Under the pieces are notes generated by a model. That model saw only the letters and a program-made list of their open reading frames with translations. It did no database searches and was not told the DNA's origin. Shown one piece after another: positions 53,289 through 61,714 of a stretch of 64,000 bases of DNA; the first letter of the stretch is position 1; every line of letters begins with the position of its first letter. A program made the translations under genes and the position numbers. The stretch comes from JABMPR01 sp964508765 (GTDB taxonomy: Bacteria > Fidelibacterota > UBA8477 > JABMPR01): assembly GCA_964508765.1 (NCBI GenBank), contig CAZDVD010000012.1, forward strand, positions 16,136 to 80,135, given 5' to 3'.

Positions 53289-53567
53289 ATGGTAGCATCA
53301 CGGCTGGAGTCACGGCTGGAGTCACGGCTGGCAGCAAGAGTTATTTTATTATTAAAAATTGAAGACCTAGGAAAAGCAGGCCTTGCAAAATTACTGGGTC
53401 ATAAGACGGTTTCTGGTGAATTAAACAAACAGATGAAAAGACTTTTGCAAAATGGATATATCGAACGAACCATCCCCGAAAAGCCAAACAGTCGCCTGCA
53501 AAAACACCGCCTCACTGAAAAGGGAATCGAACTCCTGAATATCTTAAGCAGTGAGGTTACAGGGTGA
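53289..53567 (+). CDS. C-terminal winged-helix fragment of an AlbA_2/RecG-like regulator
   Basis: A 92-residue piece that starts in a run of three 12-base repeats (TCACGGCTGGAG, 53298-53331) encoding S-R-L-E repeats, then a winged helix with G-Y-I-E-R-T-I-P-E-K-P-N-S-R-L-Q-K-H-R-L-T. That combination is typical of the end of AlbA_2/AAA_4 'divergent' regulators and RecG-like proteins. The in-frame stop just before it (about 53262) and the missing N-terminal ATP-binding domain mean this is a remnant. Whether it is still expressed is unknown. Confidence 0.6.
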   Translation: MVASRLESRLESRLAARVILLLKIEDLGKAGLAKLLGHKTVSGELNKQMKRLLQNGYIERTIPEKPNSRLQKHRLTEKGIELLNILSSEVTG

Positions 53568-53728
53568 ACCAACAACAATATGGAAAATACTCCGGGGAGC
53601 TCTATGATAACGAGGACAATATCCATTGCACCCAACACACCGTTATCGGCTCAACCCATCTGCTTCTGGATCTCATAAACTGGGTCAGCAAATGGTTGGA
53701 CAGGAAATCAGATTGTGCGCGCGCTTGA
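53564..53728 (+). pseudogene. 54-codon ORF containing duplicated tail of the receiver-like protein
   Basis: GTG 53564 overlaps the stop of the winged-helix fragment (GTGA) and runs to TGA 53726-53728. The first 14 residues are unrelated; from D-N-E-D-N-I-H-C the rest repeats the C-terminus of the protein at 50273-51142 (about 38 residues) plus C-A-R-A. It is the coding face of the direct repeat copy B and likely a fused scrap. Confidence 0.5.
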
Positions 53729-53754
53729 TTCACATTAGAAACAGTCAGGAAAAG
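53604..53754 (+). repeat. 151-bp direct repeat, copy B
   Basis: Copy B of the repeat at 51030-51180, about 91% identical over the full length without gaps. It lies between the AlbA_2 scrap and the vsr remnant. The full gene upstream of the repeat is missing here. Confidence 0.85.
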
Positions 53755-54014
53755 TTGTGCCCATTTATACTTTTCAGCCAGAAAAATATTCTGAGTTGTA
53801 TCCCAATGTTGAGGTGCATGGGGATGTGGAATGGTGGCGTGCCTGAGGGGTGACAGCTCCGTGGTTTGTGTCCCATTCAGGATGGACAAGAGCTGTTGTG
53901 TCCGATGACAATAATTATACCGGACACAAATATTGTTGTGAGATTCTCAAGGGGGATAAACAGCCTGGAATATTACCATCAATTCACAGAGATAGACTTT
54001 ACATTGAGAGCCAA

Positions 54015-54201
54015 ATGGTAGATACAATTTCAGAAGAACGCCGCAGTTGGAATATGAGCAGAATCCGGTCCAAGAACACCAAGCCGGAACTCATTGTAAG
54101 ATCACTGCTGCACAGTATGGGGGTACTGCTTCAAACCGAACGGGAAGGTCTCAAAACAGATCCACCCAAAAGGGGTTCTTCCAGAAAAACCATATTATTA
54201 A
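54015..54201 (+). pseudogene. truncated and frameshifted vsr mismatch endonuclease
   Basis: From ATG 54015 the product reads V-D-T-I-S-E-E-R-R-S-W-N-M-S-R-I-R-S-K-N-T-K-P-E-L, the N-terminus of the Vsr very-short-patch-repair endonuclease. At a run of five G (54119-54123) the frame is lost; skipping one G restores G-Y-C-F and a further 25 codons to TAA 54199-54201. The catalytic region with F-V-H-G-C-F-W-H is absent. Vsr repairs T:G mismatches made by cytosine-5 methylases, so its relic suggests that a C5-methylase-based system once lay here. The 53729-54014 stretch before it holds nothing I can name. Confidence 0.7.
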
Positions 54202-54234
54202 CCCTTGAAATGAACTTTTCAGTGGAGATGTATC

Positions 54235-55869
54235 ATGAATTATTGGATTGAAAAGACTATTGTAAAAGGAAGAGCTGACCGTGAATACGGTGATAGAGCA
54301 CTTGGTAAAGTACTTTGGTCTCCGCAAAAAGACAAGAGAGGAGCCGATATTTATAAAAACATGCGAAAGGTCAAAGAAGGGGATATCGTTTTTCATCTTG
54401 TTAATAATGAAGAGATTGCTGGTATATCAAAAGTATCAAGAGAATATTTAGAAACGAATGGCTTGGAAGGCACAGCGTGGCAAGGACCTGCTTATTTAGT
54501 AGAGCTATCTGAATATACCAAGCTAGATCCCATCTTAAAAAGAGATGTCCTTTTGAACAAATCTAATTTTCAAGCGTTGAGCAATATTTCAGAAAATTCA
54601 GAAGTCTTTTACAATAAAAAACTAAATCTGAGGCAAGGTGCATACCTAACCCCATGCCCTGTACCACTGGCGAGTCTAATAAAAACCTGCTACGAAGAAA
54701 AACATGGTTACAAGATGACGTACTTAAAGGAGTTTTTAGAACAGACAAATGGACAGGACATCGCAATGGATATGACTTTTTCGATCAACGCTTTTAGTGC
54801 TGCTATCCAAGACTCAAGCCTAAAGTTTAGTAATCAATTAATTTATAGATTTGCATCATCGTTACTAACCAAACCTTTCGTGATCCTAACGGGCCTCTCG
54901 GGTTCAGGTAAAACAAAATTGGCTGAAGCGCTTTCAATCTGGATGTCAGAAGACGAAAAACAATACTGCATAGTAGCAGTCGGAGCTGATTGGACAAACA
55001 GAGAGCCTCTGCTGGGTTTTCCGAATGCGCTTGATCAAGGCAAATATGTTCCACCAGATAATGGTGTGCTTGAACTACTTATAAATGCGACAAAGAATCC
55101 AACTATCCCTCACTTTTTGATTCTAGATGAGATGAATATGTCCCATGTGGAACGCTATTTTGCTGATTTTCTTTCTGCCATGGAAGCAACCAGCGGCAAG
55201 ATTGAATTGCATCCTGAAGGGCAAAGTTGGGAAAACTGTGATGTTCCAGCATCAATCCGTCTCCCTAAAAATCTATTCATTATCGGGACAGTAAACATTG
55301 ACGAAACGACTTACATGTTCAGTCCAAAGGTATTGGATCGAGCTAATGTCATTGAATTCCGAGTCACAGAAGAAGAAATGATTGATTTCCTGAAGGCACC
55401 GTCAACCCTCACTATACTTTCCATTGCTGGGAAGGGTGCGAGTATGGGCCAAGCTTTTGTCTTTGAAGCACTGAAACAGGTCGATCCTCCAGCCGAATTG
55501 AATTTGGTTTTGCAACCATTTTTCCAGGATCTTCAAAATGTAGGAGCTGAATTCGGATATAGAACGGCATCTGAAATGAGTCGATTTATATCTATTTGTA
55601 CGGATTTAGCGGAAGACAACATGAGTGCAGAAGATGTCATTGATGCAGCAATCATGCAGAAACTACTGCCCAAACTCCATGGTTCCCGGAATAAACTTGA
55701 AAAGGTTCTTTTAACACTAGGGAATCTCTGTCTTAGAGAGCCACTCGAGAATCCCTTCCAAATTGAGATGAATACAGATATGGTCAAGTACTCGCTTTCA
55801 TTTGAAAAGCTCAAACGCATGCATAAGCGTGTTAAGGATGATGGATTCACGAGTTACGCAGAAGCCTAA
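54235..55869 (+). CDS. EVE-domain McrB-like GTPase (type IV restriction)
   Basis: A 544-residue protein. Residues about 1-145 form an EVE/YTH-like reader domain (W-I-E-K-T at 4-8, G-D-I-V-F-H-L-V near 50, E-I-A-G-I near 60). Residues about 200-440 are an McrB-type AAA+ motor: Walker A G-L-S-G-S-G-K-T (220-227), Walker B F-L-I-L-D-E-M-N (294-301), sensor N-I-D (354-356) and Arg finger region S-P-K-V-L-D-R (363-369). McrB proteins recognise modified or specific DNA and drive the nuclease subunit with GTP or ATP. EVE domains bind modified bases. Downstream partner starts four bases after its stop. Confidence 0.88.
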   Translation: MNYWIEKTIVKGRADREYGDRALGKVLWSPQKDKRGADIYKNMRKVKEGDIVFHLVNNEEIAGISKVSREYLETNGLEGTAWQGPAYLVELSEYTKLDPILKRDVLLNKSNFQALSNISENSEVFYNKKLNLRQGAYLTPCPVPLASLIKTCYEEKHGYKMTYLKEFLEQTNGQDIAMDMTFSINAFSAAIQDSSLKFSNQLIYRFASSLLTKPFVILTGLSGSGKTKLAEALSIWMSEDEKQYCIVAVGADWTNREPLLGFPNALDQGKYVPPDNGVLELLINATKNPTIPHFLILDEMNMSHVERYFADFLSAMEATSGKIELHPEGQSWENCDVPASIRLPKNLFIIGTVNIDETTYMFSPKVLDRANVIEFRVTEEEMIDFLKAPSTLTILSIAGKGASMGQAFVFEALKQVDPPAELNLVLQPFFQDLQNVGAEFGYRTASEMSRFISICTDLAEDNMSAEDVIDAAIMQKLLPKLHGSRNKLEKVLLTLGNLCLREPLENPFQIEMNTDMVKYSLSFEKLKRMHKRVKDDGFTSYAEA

Positions 55870-55872
55870 TAA

Positions 55873-58173
55873 ATGATATCTGCTATTCAAGGAGAGGTAG
55901 AGATTCTTCTCTCAACCGGTGAAGTGCTATTAATTAATTCAGAGGGTAATGATTCTTCACTATTAAAGTTGAAGATTGAGGATGCGCAGGAAGCGGGCGA
56001 AGAACCTATACAACTTCGGGAAAGCTGTACCTACGAATATGCATTACCTGAAACATATTCCCTAAAAGCATCAACAAAAGGAATAATCCGCCCTTCAAAA
56101 CGTCTCGGTCATTCCCATTTAGGAAGAATTTTACCGGGTATATATGTTGGGCGTTTAAACCTGGCTGTTTGCAAGGATGATGAAGTAATCGATGAAATTG
56201 GTCTTGAAGTTCGTTCTTCAAAGACTGATTACCGGACGGACTATCGAAAAATGCTTGAGGATATAGCTGGCGAATGCACCGAATTGATGATGATTCATAC
56301 CTCTCCTGTGACTCAAAGATTTACGATAGACTATGAGGCTGACGCCCAAACCCTTTATCAACGATTTGCTTTTGTAAAAGCTATTGTAGATACTGATGAT
56401 TTCCACAATGCTGTCCAGCGGGTTATTTCTATGCCAGTGAGTACCTGGTCAAAACAGGTTGAAGATAGGGACATCCGTCGAGCCCGTCGAATTACCTCAT
56501 CTCAATTGAAACAAATCGCTTCACGTAAGGATAGAATACCCCTGCCCCCTGAACATCCCCTAAATTTGGAATCCATCCCAGCGAGACTTACAGCAGTAAT
56601 AAAAATTGATACCCTGGATACACCAGAAAACCGTTTTGTCAAACATGCTTTGCAGGAATTTTGGCGATTCTGCGGTATTGTCCGCCGAAGAGCCTATAAA
56701 GATGATGGTCAATCACCGGTGATTTACACTGAAGCAAAAATATTAGAGGAGCGATTGGGGGCATATCTTAATCATGCTATGTTTAGAGAGATATCAAACC
56801 CAACATCTCTTCCACTAAATAGTCCGGTTCTTCAGAGAAAGGAAGGTTATCGCGAAATACTAAGAGTTTGGCTCATGTTTGATTTAGCCGCCAAGCTTGT
56901 TTGGCATGTCTTTGATGACGAATATCAGGCGGGGAAACGTGATGTTGCTACAATCTACGAGTATTGGCTGTTTTTTAAGCTTTTGGGGTTGGTCCAGGAG
57001 ATATTCGCCATCGAACCAGCAGCAACTGCAGAATTAATTCGTGAGACCAAGGATGGCCTGGGATTACAGTTAAAAGCGGGGAAGCACTATCCGATCAAGG
57101 GACAATATTTGCACAAGGGTCGAAAACTTGAAATACAGTTTAGCTATAATCGCACGTTTAGCAACTCTGCTTTTCCAGCTGGCGGAAGCTGGACCAAACA
57201 GATGAGACCTGATTATACACTGTCACTATGGCCAGCAGAATTTTCTCAGAAAGAGGCAGAAGAACAGGAGCTCATTGTTCACATCCATTTTGATGCAAAG
57301 TATAAGGTTGAGGGTATTAAACAGCTACTCTCATATGATACTGAGACTGTTTCAGAGGAAGAACAAGAAGGTGAGTTAAACACAGAAAAAGAAGAACAAA
57401 AAAAAGGCACTTATAAGCGAGCGGATTTGCTAAAAATGCATGCTTACAAGGACGCTATTCGTAGAACGGCTGGTGCGTATTTATTGTATCCTGGTGAAGA
57501 GGGAAGCAATGAACCATTCAAGGGTTTTCATGAAATTATTCCAGGATTAGGCGCGTTCACTATTGCCCCTAAAGCCGATGGTGAAGACCTGGGACCTCTC
57601 CGAAAATTTTTGGAAGATGTGCTGGAGCATTATTCCAACAGAGCTTCCCAGCACGAAGAATTATCGTATCGTGTATACGATATTCACAGGAAATCACCCT
57701 CATCGAGTATCCAAGAATCCCTACCTGAAGCCTACAACGGGAAACGGGTTGAACCGATGTCAGAGGTCTCTGTTCTTGTCGGATACTACCACAAAGATCA
57801 GTATCCCTGGATTGTGGCTCAAAATAAATACAATATTCGAGTAGATAATAAGGAGGGTATAGAGAATTATAACTCAAAAACGCTTGGAGCAAAATATTTG
57901 CTAATATACGGTAAAGAACCTATCACACCTGATCTCTGGAGAATAGTCGAACCAGCCCCAAACCTTGTTTCAAAAACCGAATTATCGAAGATGGGTTACC
58001 CCTCTGAACCCAAAAGCGAGAACTACTTGATCTTCACTCTCGAACCTGTCAAAAAAAATGAGTTTGGATTTAATTTTTGGGATGCCAGTAAATTAGATGG
58101 ATACAATAAAACCAAATACCGACCTTTTACTACAACGTTAGCAGATCTTGCGATAAGTGGTGTTGATAAATAG
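55873..58173 (+). CDS. McrC-like DUF2357/PD-(D/E)XK nuclease
   Basis: A 766-residue protein matching the DUF2357/DUF524 (COG1700-type) McrC-like family. The N-terminal half (DUF2357, about 60-340) is beta-rich then helical. The PD-(D/E)XK core is visible: Y-E-Y-W (Glu363), R-P-D-Y-T-L (Asp447), F-D-A-K-Y-K (Asp474-Lys476) and M-H-A-Y-K-D (about 522-527). An acidic linker (490-515) interrupts it. Residues about 630-766 are a further domain of beta-rich appearance (V-L-V-G-Y-Y-H, Y-L-L-I-Y-G-K, Y-L-I-F-T-L) that I read as PUA/EVE-like, by look only. It should cut the DNA that the EVE-McrB gene product translocates. Confidence 0.82.
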   Translation: MISAIQGEVEILLSTGEVLLINSEGNDSSLLKLKIEDAQEAGEEPIQLRESCTYEYALPETYSLKASTKGIIRPSKRLGHSHLGRILPGIYVGRLNLAVCKDDEVIDEIGLEVRSSKTDYRTDYRKMLEDIAGECTELMMIHTSPVTQRFTIDYEADAQTLYQRFAFVKAIVDTDDFHNAVQRVISMPVSTWSKQVEDRDIRRARRITSSQLKQIASRKDRIPLPPEHPLNLESIPARLTAVIKIDTLDTPENRFVKHALQEFWRFCGIVRRRAYKDDGQSPVIYTEAKILEERLGAYLNHAMFREISNPTSLPLNSPVLQRKEGYREILRVWLMFDLAAKLVWHVFDDEYQAGKRDVATIYEYWLFFKLLGLVQEIFAIEPAATAELIRETKDGLGLQLKAGKHYPIKGQYLHKGRKLEIQFSYNRTFSNSAFPAGGSWTKQMRPDYTLSLWPAEFSQKEAEEQELIVHIHFDAKYKVEGIKQLLSYDTETVSEEEQEGELNTEKEEQKKGTYKRADLLKMHAYKDAIRRTAGAYLLYPGEEGSNEPFKGFHEIIPGLGAFTIAPKADGEDLGPLRKFLEDVLEHYSNRASQHEELSYRVYDIHRKSPSSSIQESLPEAYNGKRVEPMSEVSVLVGYYHKDQYPWIVAQNKYNIRVDNKEGIENYNSKTLGAKYLLIYGKEPITPDLWRIVEPAPNLVSKTELSKMGYPSEPKSENYLIFTLEPVKKNEFGFNFWDASKLDGYNKTKYRPFTTTLADLAISGVDK

Positions 58174-58195
58174 TGAAAATGAAAGTGACAAATCT

Positions 58196-58540
58196 ATGGA
58201 TATTACAGGACTAACGGAACAGATACGAACATTCGCACAGGATCGTGACTGGGAACAATTTCATAATCCCAAAGATTTGGCGGTCGCCTTAAGTATTGAA
58301 GTCTCAGAACTTCAAGAAATCATGCTCTGGACACCTACAGACCAATCTGCGGACAAAGTCCAGGAAAAAAGGGAAGCGGTTGAACATGAAGTGGGAGATA
58401 TCCTGGTCTATCTTCTTCGGTTTTGCGATGTGGTTGGCATAGATCCTATTGGTGCAGCAAGCAACAAAATTAAACTTAACGCCGAGAAATACCCGGTTCA
58501 CAAAGCCAAGGGTAATTCCAAAAAGTATACTGAGTTGTAA
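58196..58540 (+). CDS. MazG-like nucleotide pyrophosphohydrolase (copy 1)
   Basis: A 114-residue single-domain MazG/RS21-C6-like enzyme. Metal-binding E-V-S-E-L-Q-E (residues 36-42, E-x-x-E) and V-E-H-E-V-G-D-I-L-V-Y (about 66-76, E-x-x-D) are both present. Such enzymes hydrolyse (d)NTPs to monophosphates, often unusual or modified bases. I start at ATG 58196 because this gives the same length as its paralogue at 61974, about 70% identical by eye. Its stop overlaps the start of the next gene (TAATG). Confidence 0.88.
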   Translation: MDITGLTEQIRTFAQDRDWEQFHNPKDLAVALSIEVSELQEIMLWTPTDQSADKVQEKREAVEHEVGDILVYLLRFCDVVGIDPIGAASNKIKLNAEKYPVHKAKGNSKKYTEL

Positions 58541-60735
58541 TGTCCAAGGATCAGGTCACGATTCAACGGCTTGAGTTTACTTCTGCCATGCTTGAAACGG
58601 TGGAACAGAACCATTATGCCCAGGATCTATGGCCCATTGTTTATGTTTTAAGCGATGGGAACCAGAAATTGGCCTATGTCGGTGAAACGGCGGATGCCTC
58701 CTCAAGGATGAGTGCCCATCTAAACAACAACATCAAAAACACGCTATCCGATGTTCATCTCATTATGAGTGAGAAATTCAATAAATCAGCAACCCTCGAT
58801 ATTGAGTCCAGTCTGATTCAGTACATGACAGGGGACGGGAGTTTCAAGTTACTGAATGGAAATCTGGGTCTTGCCAATCATAACTATTTCCAAAAAAATG
58901 AAATATATCGTGAAATCTTTCATGAGGTCTGGGACAAGCTGAGATCTGAGGGAATCGTCAAACATTCCCTGGAACATATTGATAATTCAGATTTGTTTAA
59001 ATATTCACCCTATAAGAATCTTTCCCGGGATCAAAAAGCAGGTCTGCAAAACATCATTCTCGCATTGACAAACTCAGAGCATAATACCGTCGTGGTAAAA
59101 GGCGGTGCAGGAACCGGCAAAACCATTTTGGCCATCTTCTTGTTCAAAATTCTATTCTCTTCGGATTTAGATTTTATTGTCAAGGAAACCGACGAAGACG
59201 AAGCCCAACTTGTTGAGTGTATTAATGAGCTGAAACGCAGGTATCCCAATCCAAGGATAGCGCTCGTTGTCCCTATGTCCTCCTTCAGGGAGACCTTGCA
59301 GAGAGTCTTTGGTAATATTAATGGGCTAAAAGCCAATATGGTTATTGGACCTGCTGAAGCAACTAAACACAAATATGATATTCTGGTTGTGGATGAATCC
59401 CACCGCTTGAGAAGAAGAGTGAATTTAGGGACATACTTTCATGCTTTTGATAACGCATGCAAGCGATTAGGTCTCGACCCAGGTATGTCAAGTGAACTCG
59501 ATTGGGTCCTTAATCAAACTTCAAAGTTATTACTGTTCTACGATGAGGATCAATCCATCAAGCCTTCGGACACACAGCAAAGGAACTTTGATACCTTATT
59601 GAAAAGTAAACAGACCAAAGTCGAGACTTTAAAATCTCAATTCAGAGTGAAGGCTGGGAATGATTATGTGGAATTCGTGAATAAAGTTCTGACTTGCGCT
59701 CTGGATCCTTCTCAGATGCCTTTTAGATCGTCAAACTATGATTTTGCCCTATTCGATCGATTCGAAGATATGGTTGAAAAAATACACAAAAAAAACGATG
59801 ACCACGGACTCTCGAGATTGATTGCGGGTTACTCCTGGGAATGGATTTCAAAAAAAGACAAAAGAGTGTATGATATTAAAATTGACCAAACCCAATTGCA
59901 GTGGAATCACACATCAAAAGATTTCATTAATTCTCCTAATTCGGTTGATCAGGTTGGATGTATTCATACCACACAGGGCTACGACCTGAATTATGCGGGG
60001 ATCATTTTCGGTAATGAGATATCCTATGACAAGCTGCAGAATGAGATCATTATCCGGAAAGAGAATTATTACGACAAGAATGGAAAACAGTCCATTTCCG
60101 ATCCGGCTGAGTTAAAAACCTTCATCATTAATATTTATAAGACCATCATGTTGAGAGGTATCAGAGGAACATATGTCTATGTATGTGACCCCGCTTTACG
60201 GGAATATTTGGCTCGCTATATCCCAGTAAAAGAATCAACACCCATCAAAAAAGAAGTGACATATCTCCCCACAGAGGAAGTGCAACCCTTTATGAATTCC
60301 ATCCCACTCTATGATCTAAATGTTGCTGCTGGAGAGTTTGGCGCATACCAAAAAGTGGAGGATATCTTTTGGATTGCGCCACCTGATGGTTACAAAGCCT
60401 CAATCAACCTCTTTGCTTGTAGGGTTGTGGGTGAATCCATGAACAGAGTTATCCCTAATGGGTCGATTTGTCTATTCAGCAAATATAAAGGTGGGTCTAG
60501 AAATGGAAAGATAGTTATCGTCGAGTACACCGATCTACAGGATGCGGAGTATGGCTCCTGCTATACCATTAAAGAGTATGAAAGCAAGAAGAGCCAGTCA
60601 GGTGACCAATGGGAACACGAATCAATCCAACTGATACCTCGATCAGATGATGATACTTTTAATAGAATAACGCTTGAAAAAGACGAAACAACCAGTCTAA
60701 AGGTTATAGGGATATTTGAAAAAATAATCAACTAA
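58540..60735 (+). CDS. GIY-YIG nuclease + DUF2075 helicase + S24 LexA-like peptidase fusion
   Basis: A 731-residue three-domain protein. (1) GIY-YIG nuclease at about 32-118: I-V-Y-V-L (33-37), Y-V-G-E (46-49), Arg56, Glu89. (2) DUF2075 superfamily-1-like helicase at about 158-560: Walker A G-A-G-T-G-K-T (189-195), Walker B I-L-V-V-D-E-S-H (281-288), Y-D-E-D-Q, the T-T-Q-G motif (477-480) and R-G-I-R-G-T-Y-V-Y-V. (3) S24 peptidase fold at about 585-731: V-A-A-G (595-598, Ala597-Gly598 is the self-cleavage site of LexA/UmuD-like proteins), G-E-S-M (Ser633) and T-I-K-E-Y (Lys678) as the Ser-Lys dyad. Cleavage would separate the peptidase half from the nuclease-helicase. No helix-turn-helix DNA-binding domain is seen. 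Confidence 0.85.
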   Translation: MSKDQVTIQRLEFTSAMLETVEQNHYAQDLWPIVYVLSDGNQKLAYVGETADASSRMSAHLNNNIKNTLSDVHLIMSEKFNKSATLDIESSLIQYMTGDGSFKLLNGNLGLANHNYFQKNEIYREIFHEVWDKLRSEGIVKHSLEHIDNSDLFKYSPYKNLSRDQKAGLQNIILALTNSEHNTVVVKGGAGTGKTILAIFLFKILFSSDLDFIVKETDEDEAQLVECINELKRRYPNPRIALVVPMSSFRETLQRVFGNINGLKANMVIGPAEATKHKYDILVVDESHRLRRRVNLGTYFHAFDNACKRLGLDPGMSSELDWVLNQTSKLLLFYDEDQSIKPSDTQQRNFDTLLKSKQTKVETLKSQFRVKAGNDYVEFVNKVLTCALDPSQMPFRSSNYDFALFDRFEDMVEKIHKKNDDHGLSRLIAGYSWEWISKKDKRVYDIKIDQTQLQWNHTSKDFINSPNSVDQVGCIHTTQGYDLNYAGIIFGNEISYDKLQNEIIIRKENYYDKNGKQSISDPAELKTFIINIYKTIMLRGIRGTYVYVCDPALREYLARYIPVKESTPIKKEVTYLPTEEVQPFMNSIPLYDLNVAAGEFGAYQKVEDIFWIAPPDGYKASINLFACRVVGESMNRVIPNGSICLFSKYKGGSRNGKIVIVEYTDLQDAEYGSCYTIKEYESKKSQSGDQWEHESIQLIPRSDDDTFNRITLEKDETTSLKVIGIFEKIIN

Positions 60736-60736
60736 T

Positions 60737-61714
60737 ATGTTTCAGCAACTTTTCGAATTCATTAAAAACCAAATGCGCATGTCGCATATCTACCAACCGG
60801 TAATGATCAAGCGTTTGCTCGAGGCTGGGGGTGTATCCCATCAGAATGAGATCGCAAAGACAATTCTCCAATATGACCAGGCTCAACTAGAGTACTACAT
60901 TAACATTACCAATAAAATGGTAGGGCGGGTTCTCAGAAACCATGGGGTGGTTGAAAAAGAAGGGAAAAGATATAACCTTGTTGGGTTTGATGAGCTCTCA
61001 AAAAGTCAAGTCTCTGAGTTGATTGCCCTCTGTGACCAGCGCATCGGTGAGTACATAGCCAAGCGAGGCGACCAGATCTGGGCTCACAGAAACCATGCAG
61101 AAGGATATATCAGTGGTACTGTGAGGTACGAAGTCTTAAAACGAGCAAAGTATAGATGCGAGCTCTGTGGTATTTCGGCTAATATTAAAGCACTCGAGGT
61201 GGATCATATCATGCCGAGAAGTCGAGGTGGTAGTGATGATATCAGTAATTTTCAGGCACTTTGTTATAGCTGCAATGCTATGAAGCGGGATCGCGATGAT
61301 ACAGACTTCCGTATGAATAAAGAATCATATGATCTCCGTGAGAAGGGATGCTTGTTTTGCGAGGTTAGGCAGGAGAGAATTATTGCTAAAAATGAGCTGG
61401 CATATGCAATCCGTGATGGGTTTCCAGTCACAGAATTTCATTCTCTAATTATACCCAAACGTCATGTTGCTACTTATTTCGAACTGACCCAAGCTGAAGT
61501 CAATGCCACCAATCAACTCCTCATCGAAATTAAAGCGAATATTGAGCAATCCGATGCTACCGTTTCTGGTTTTAATATTGGAATGAACAGCGGGGAATCA
61601 TCAGGACAAACCATCTTTCATTGTCACATTCATTTAATACCTAGACGAGATGGGGATGTCAAGAATCCGCGCGGTGGGGTTCGTGGAGTGATTGCGAAAA
61701 AGCAGAGTTATTAG
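60737..61714 (+). CDS. HNH nuclease-HIT hydrolase fusion
   Basis: A 325-residue protein. Residues 1-125 are helical with no known family. An HNH/McrA-like nuclease is at about 127-190: C-E-L-C (141-144), E-V-D-H-I-M-P (154-160, catalytic Asp156-His157), and C-Y-S-C-N (176-180). A HIT domain follows at about 203-325 with zinc-type C-L-F-C (205-208), F-H-S-L-I-I-P-K-R-H, and the HIT motif H-C-H-I-H-L (His295/297/299), ending P-R-G-G-V-R-G-V-I. HIT enzymes split nucleotide-phosphate bonds (for example AMP-linked). Its start is one base after the preceding stop, so it is in the same operon. Confidence 0.85.
   Translation: MFQQLFEFIKNQMRMSHIYQPVMIKRLLEAGGVSHQNEIAKTILQYDQAQLEYYINITNKMVGRVLRNHGVVEKEGKRYNLVGFDELSKSQVSELIALCDQRIGEYIAKRGDQIWAHRNHAEGYISGTVRYEVLKRAKYRCELCGISANIKALEVDHIMPRSRGGSDDISNFQALCYSCNAMKRDRDDTDFRMNKESYDLREKGCLFCEVRQERIIAKNELAYAIRDGFPVTEFHSLIIPKRHVATYFELTQAEVNATNQLLIEIKANIEQSDATVSGFNIGMNSGESSGQTIFHCHIHLIPRRDGDVKNPRGGVRGVIAKKQSY

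Noticed and set aside
53298..53331. CRISPR-like or satellite repeat (12-bp units)
   Set aside because: Only three direct copies, in frame and encoding the S-R-L-E run typical of AlbA_2-type regulators.
51030..53754. Target-site duplication of a recent insertion
   Set aside because: Copies of 151 bp with 13 mismatches are too long and too diverged for a fresh duplication.
60737..61714. IscB/Cas9-like interpretation of the HNH domain
   Set aside because: There is no RuvC part or bridge helix; the remainder is a HIT domain and an unrelated helical N-terminus.
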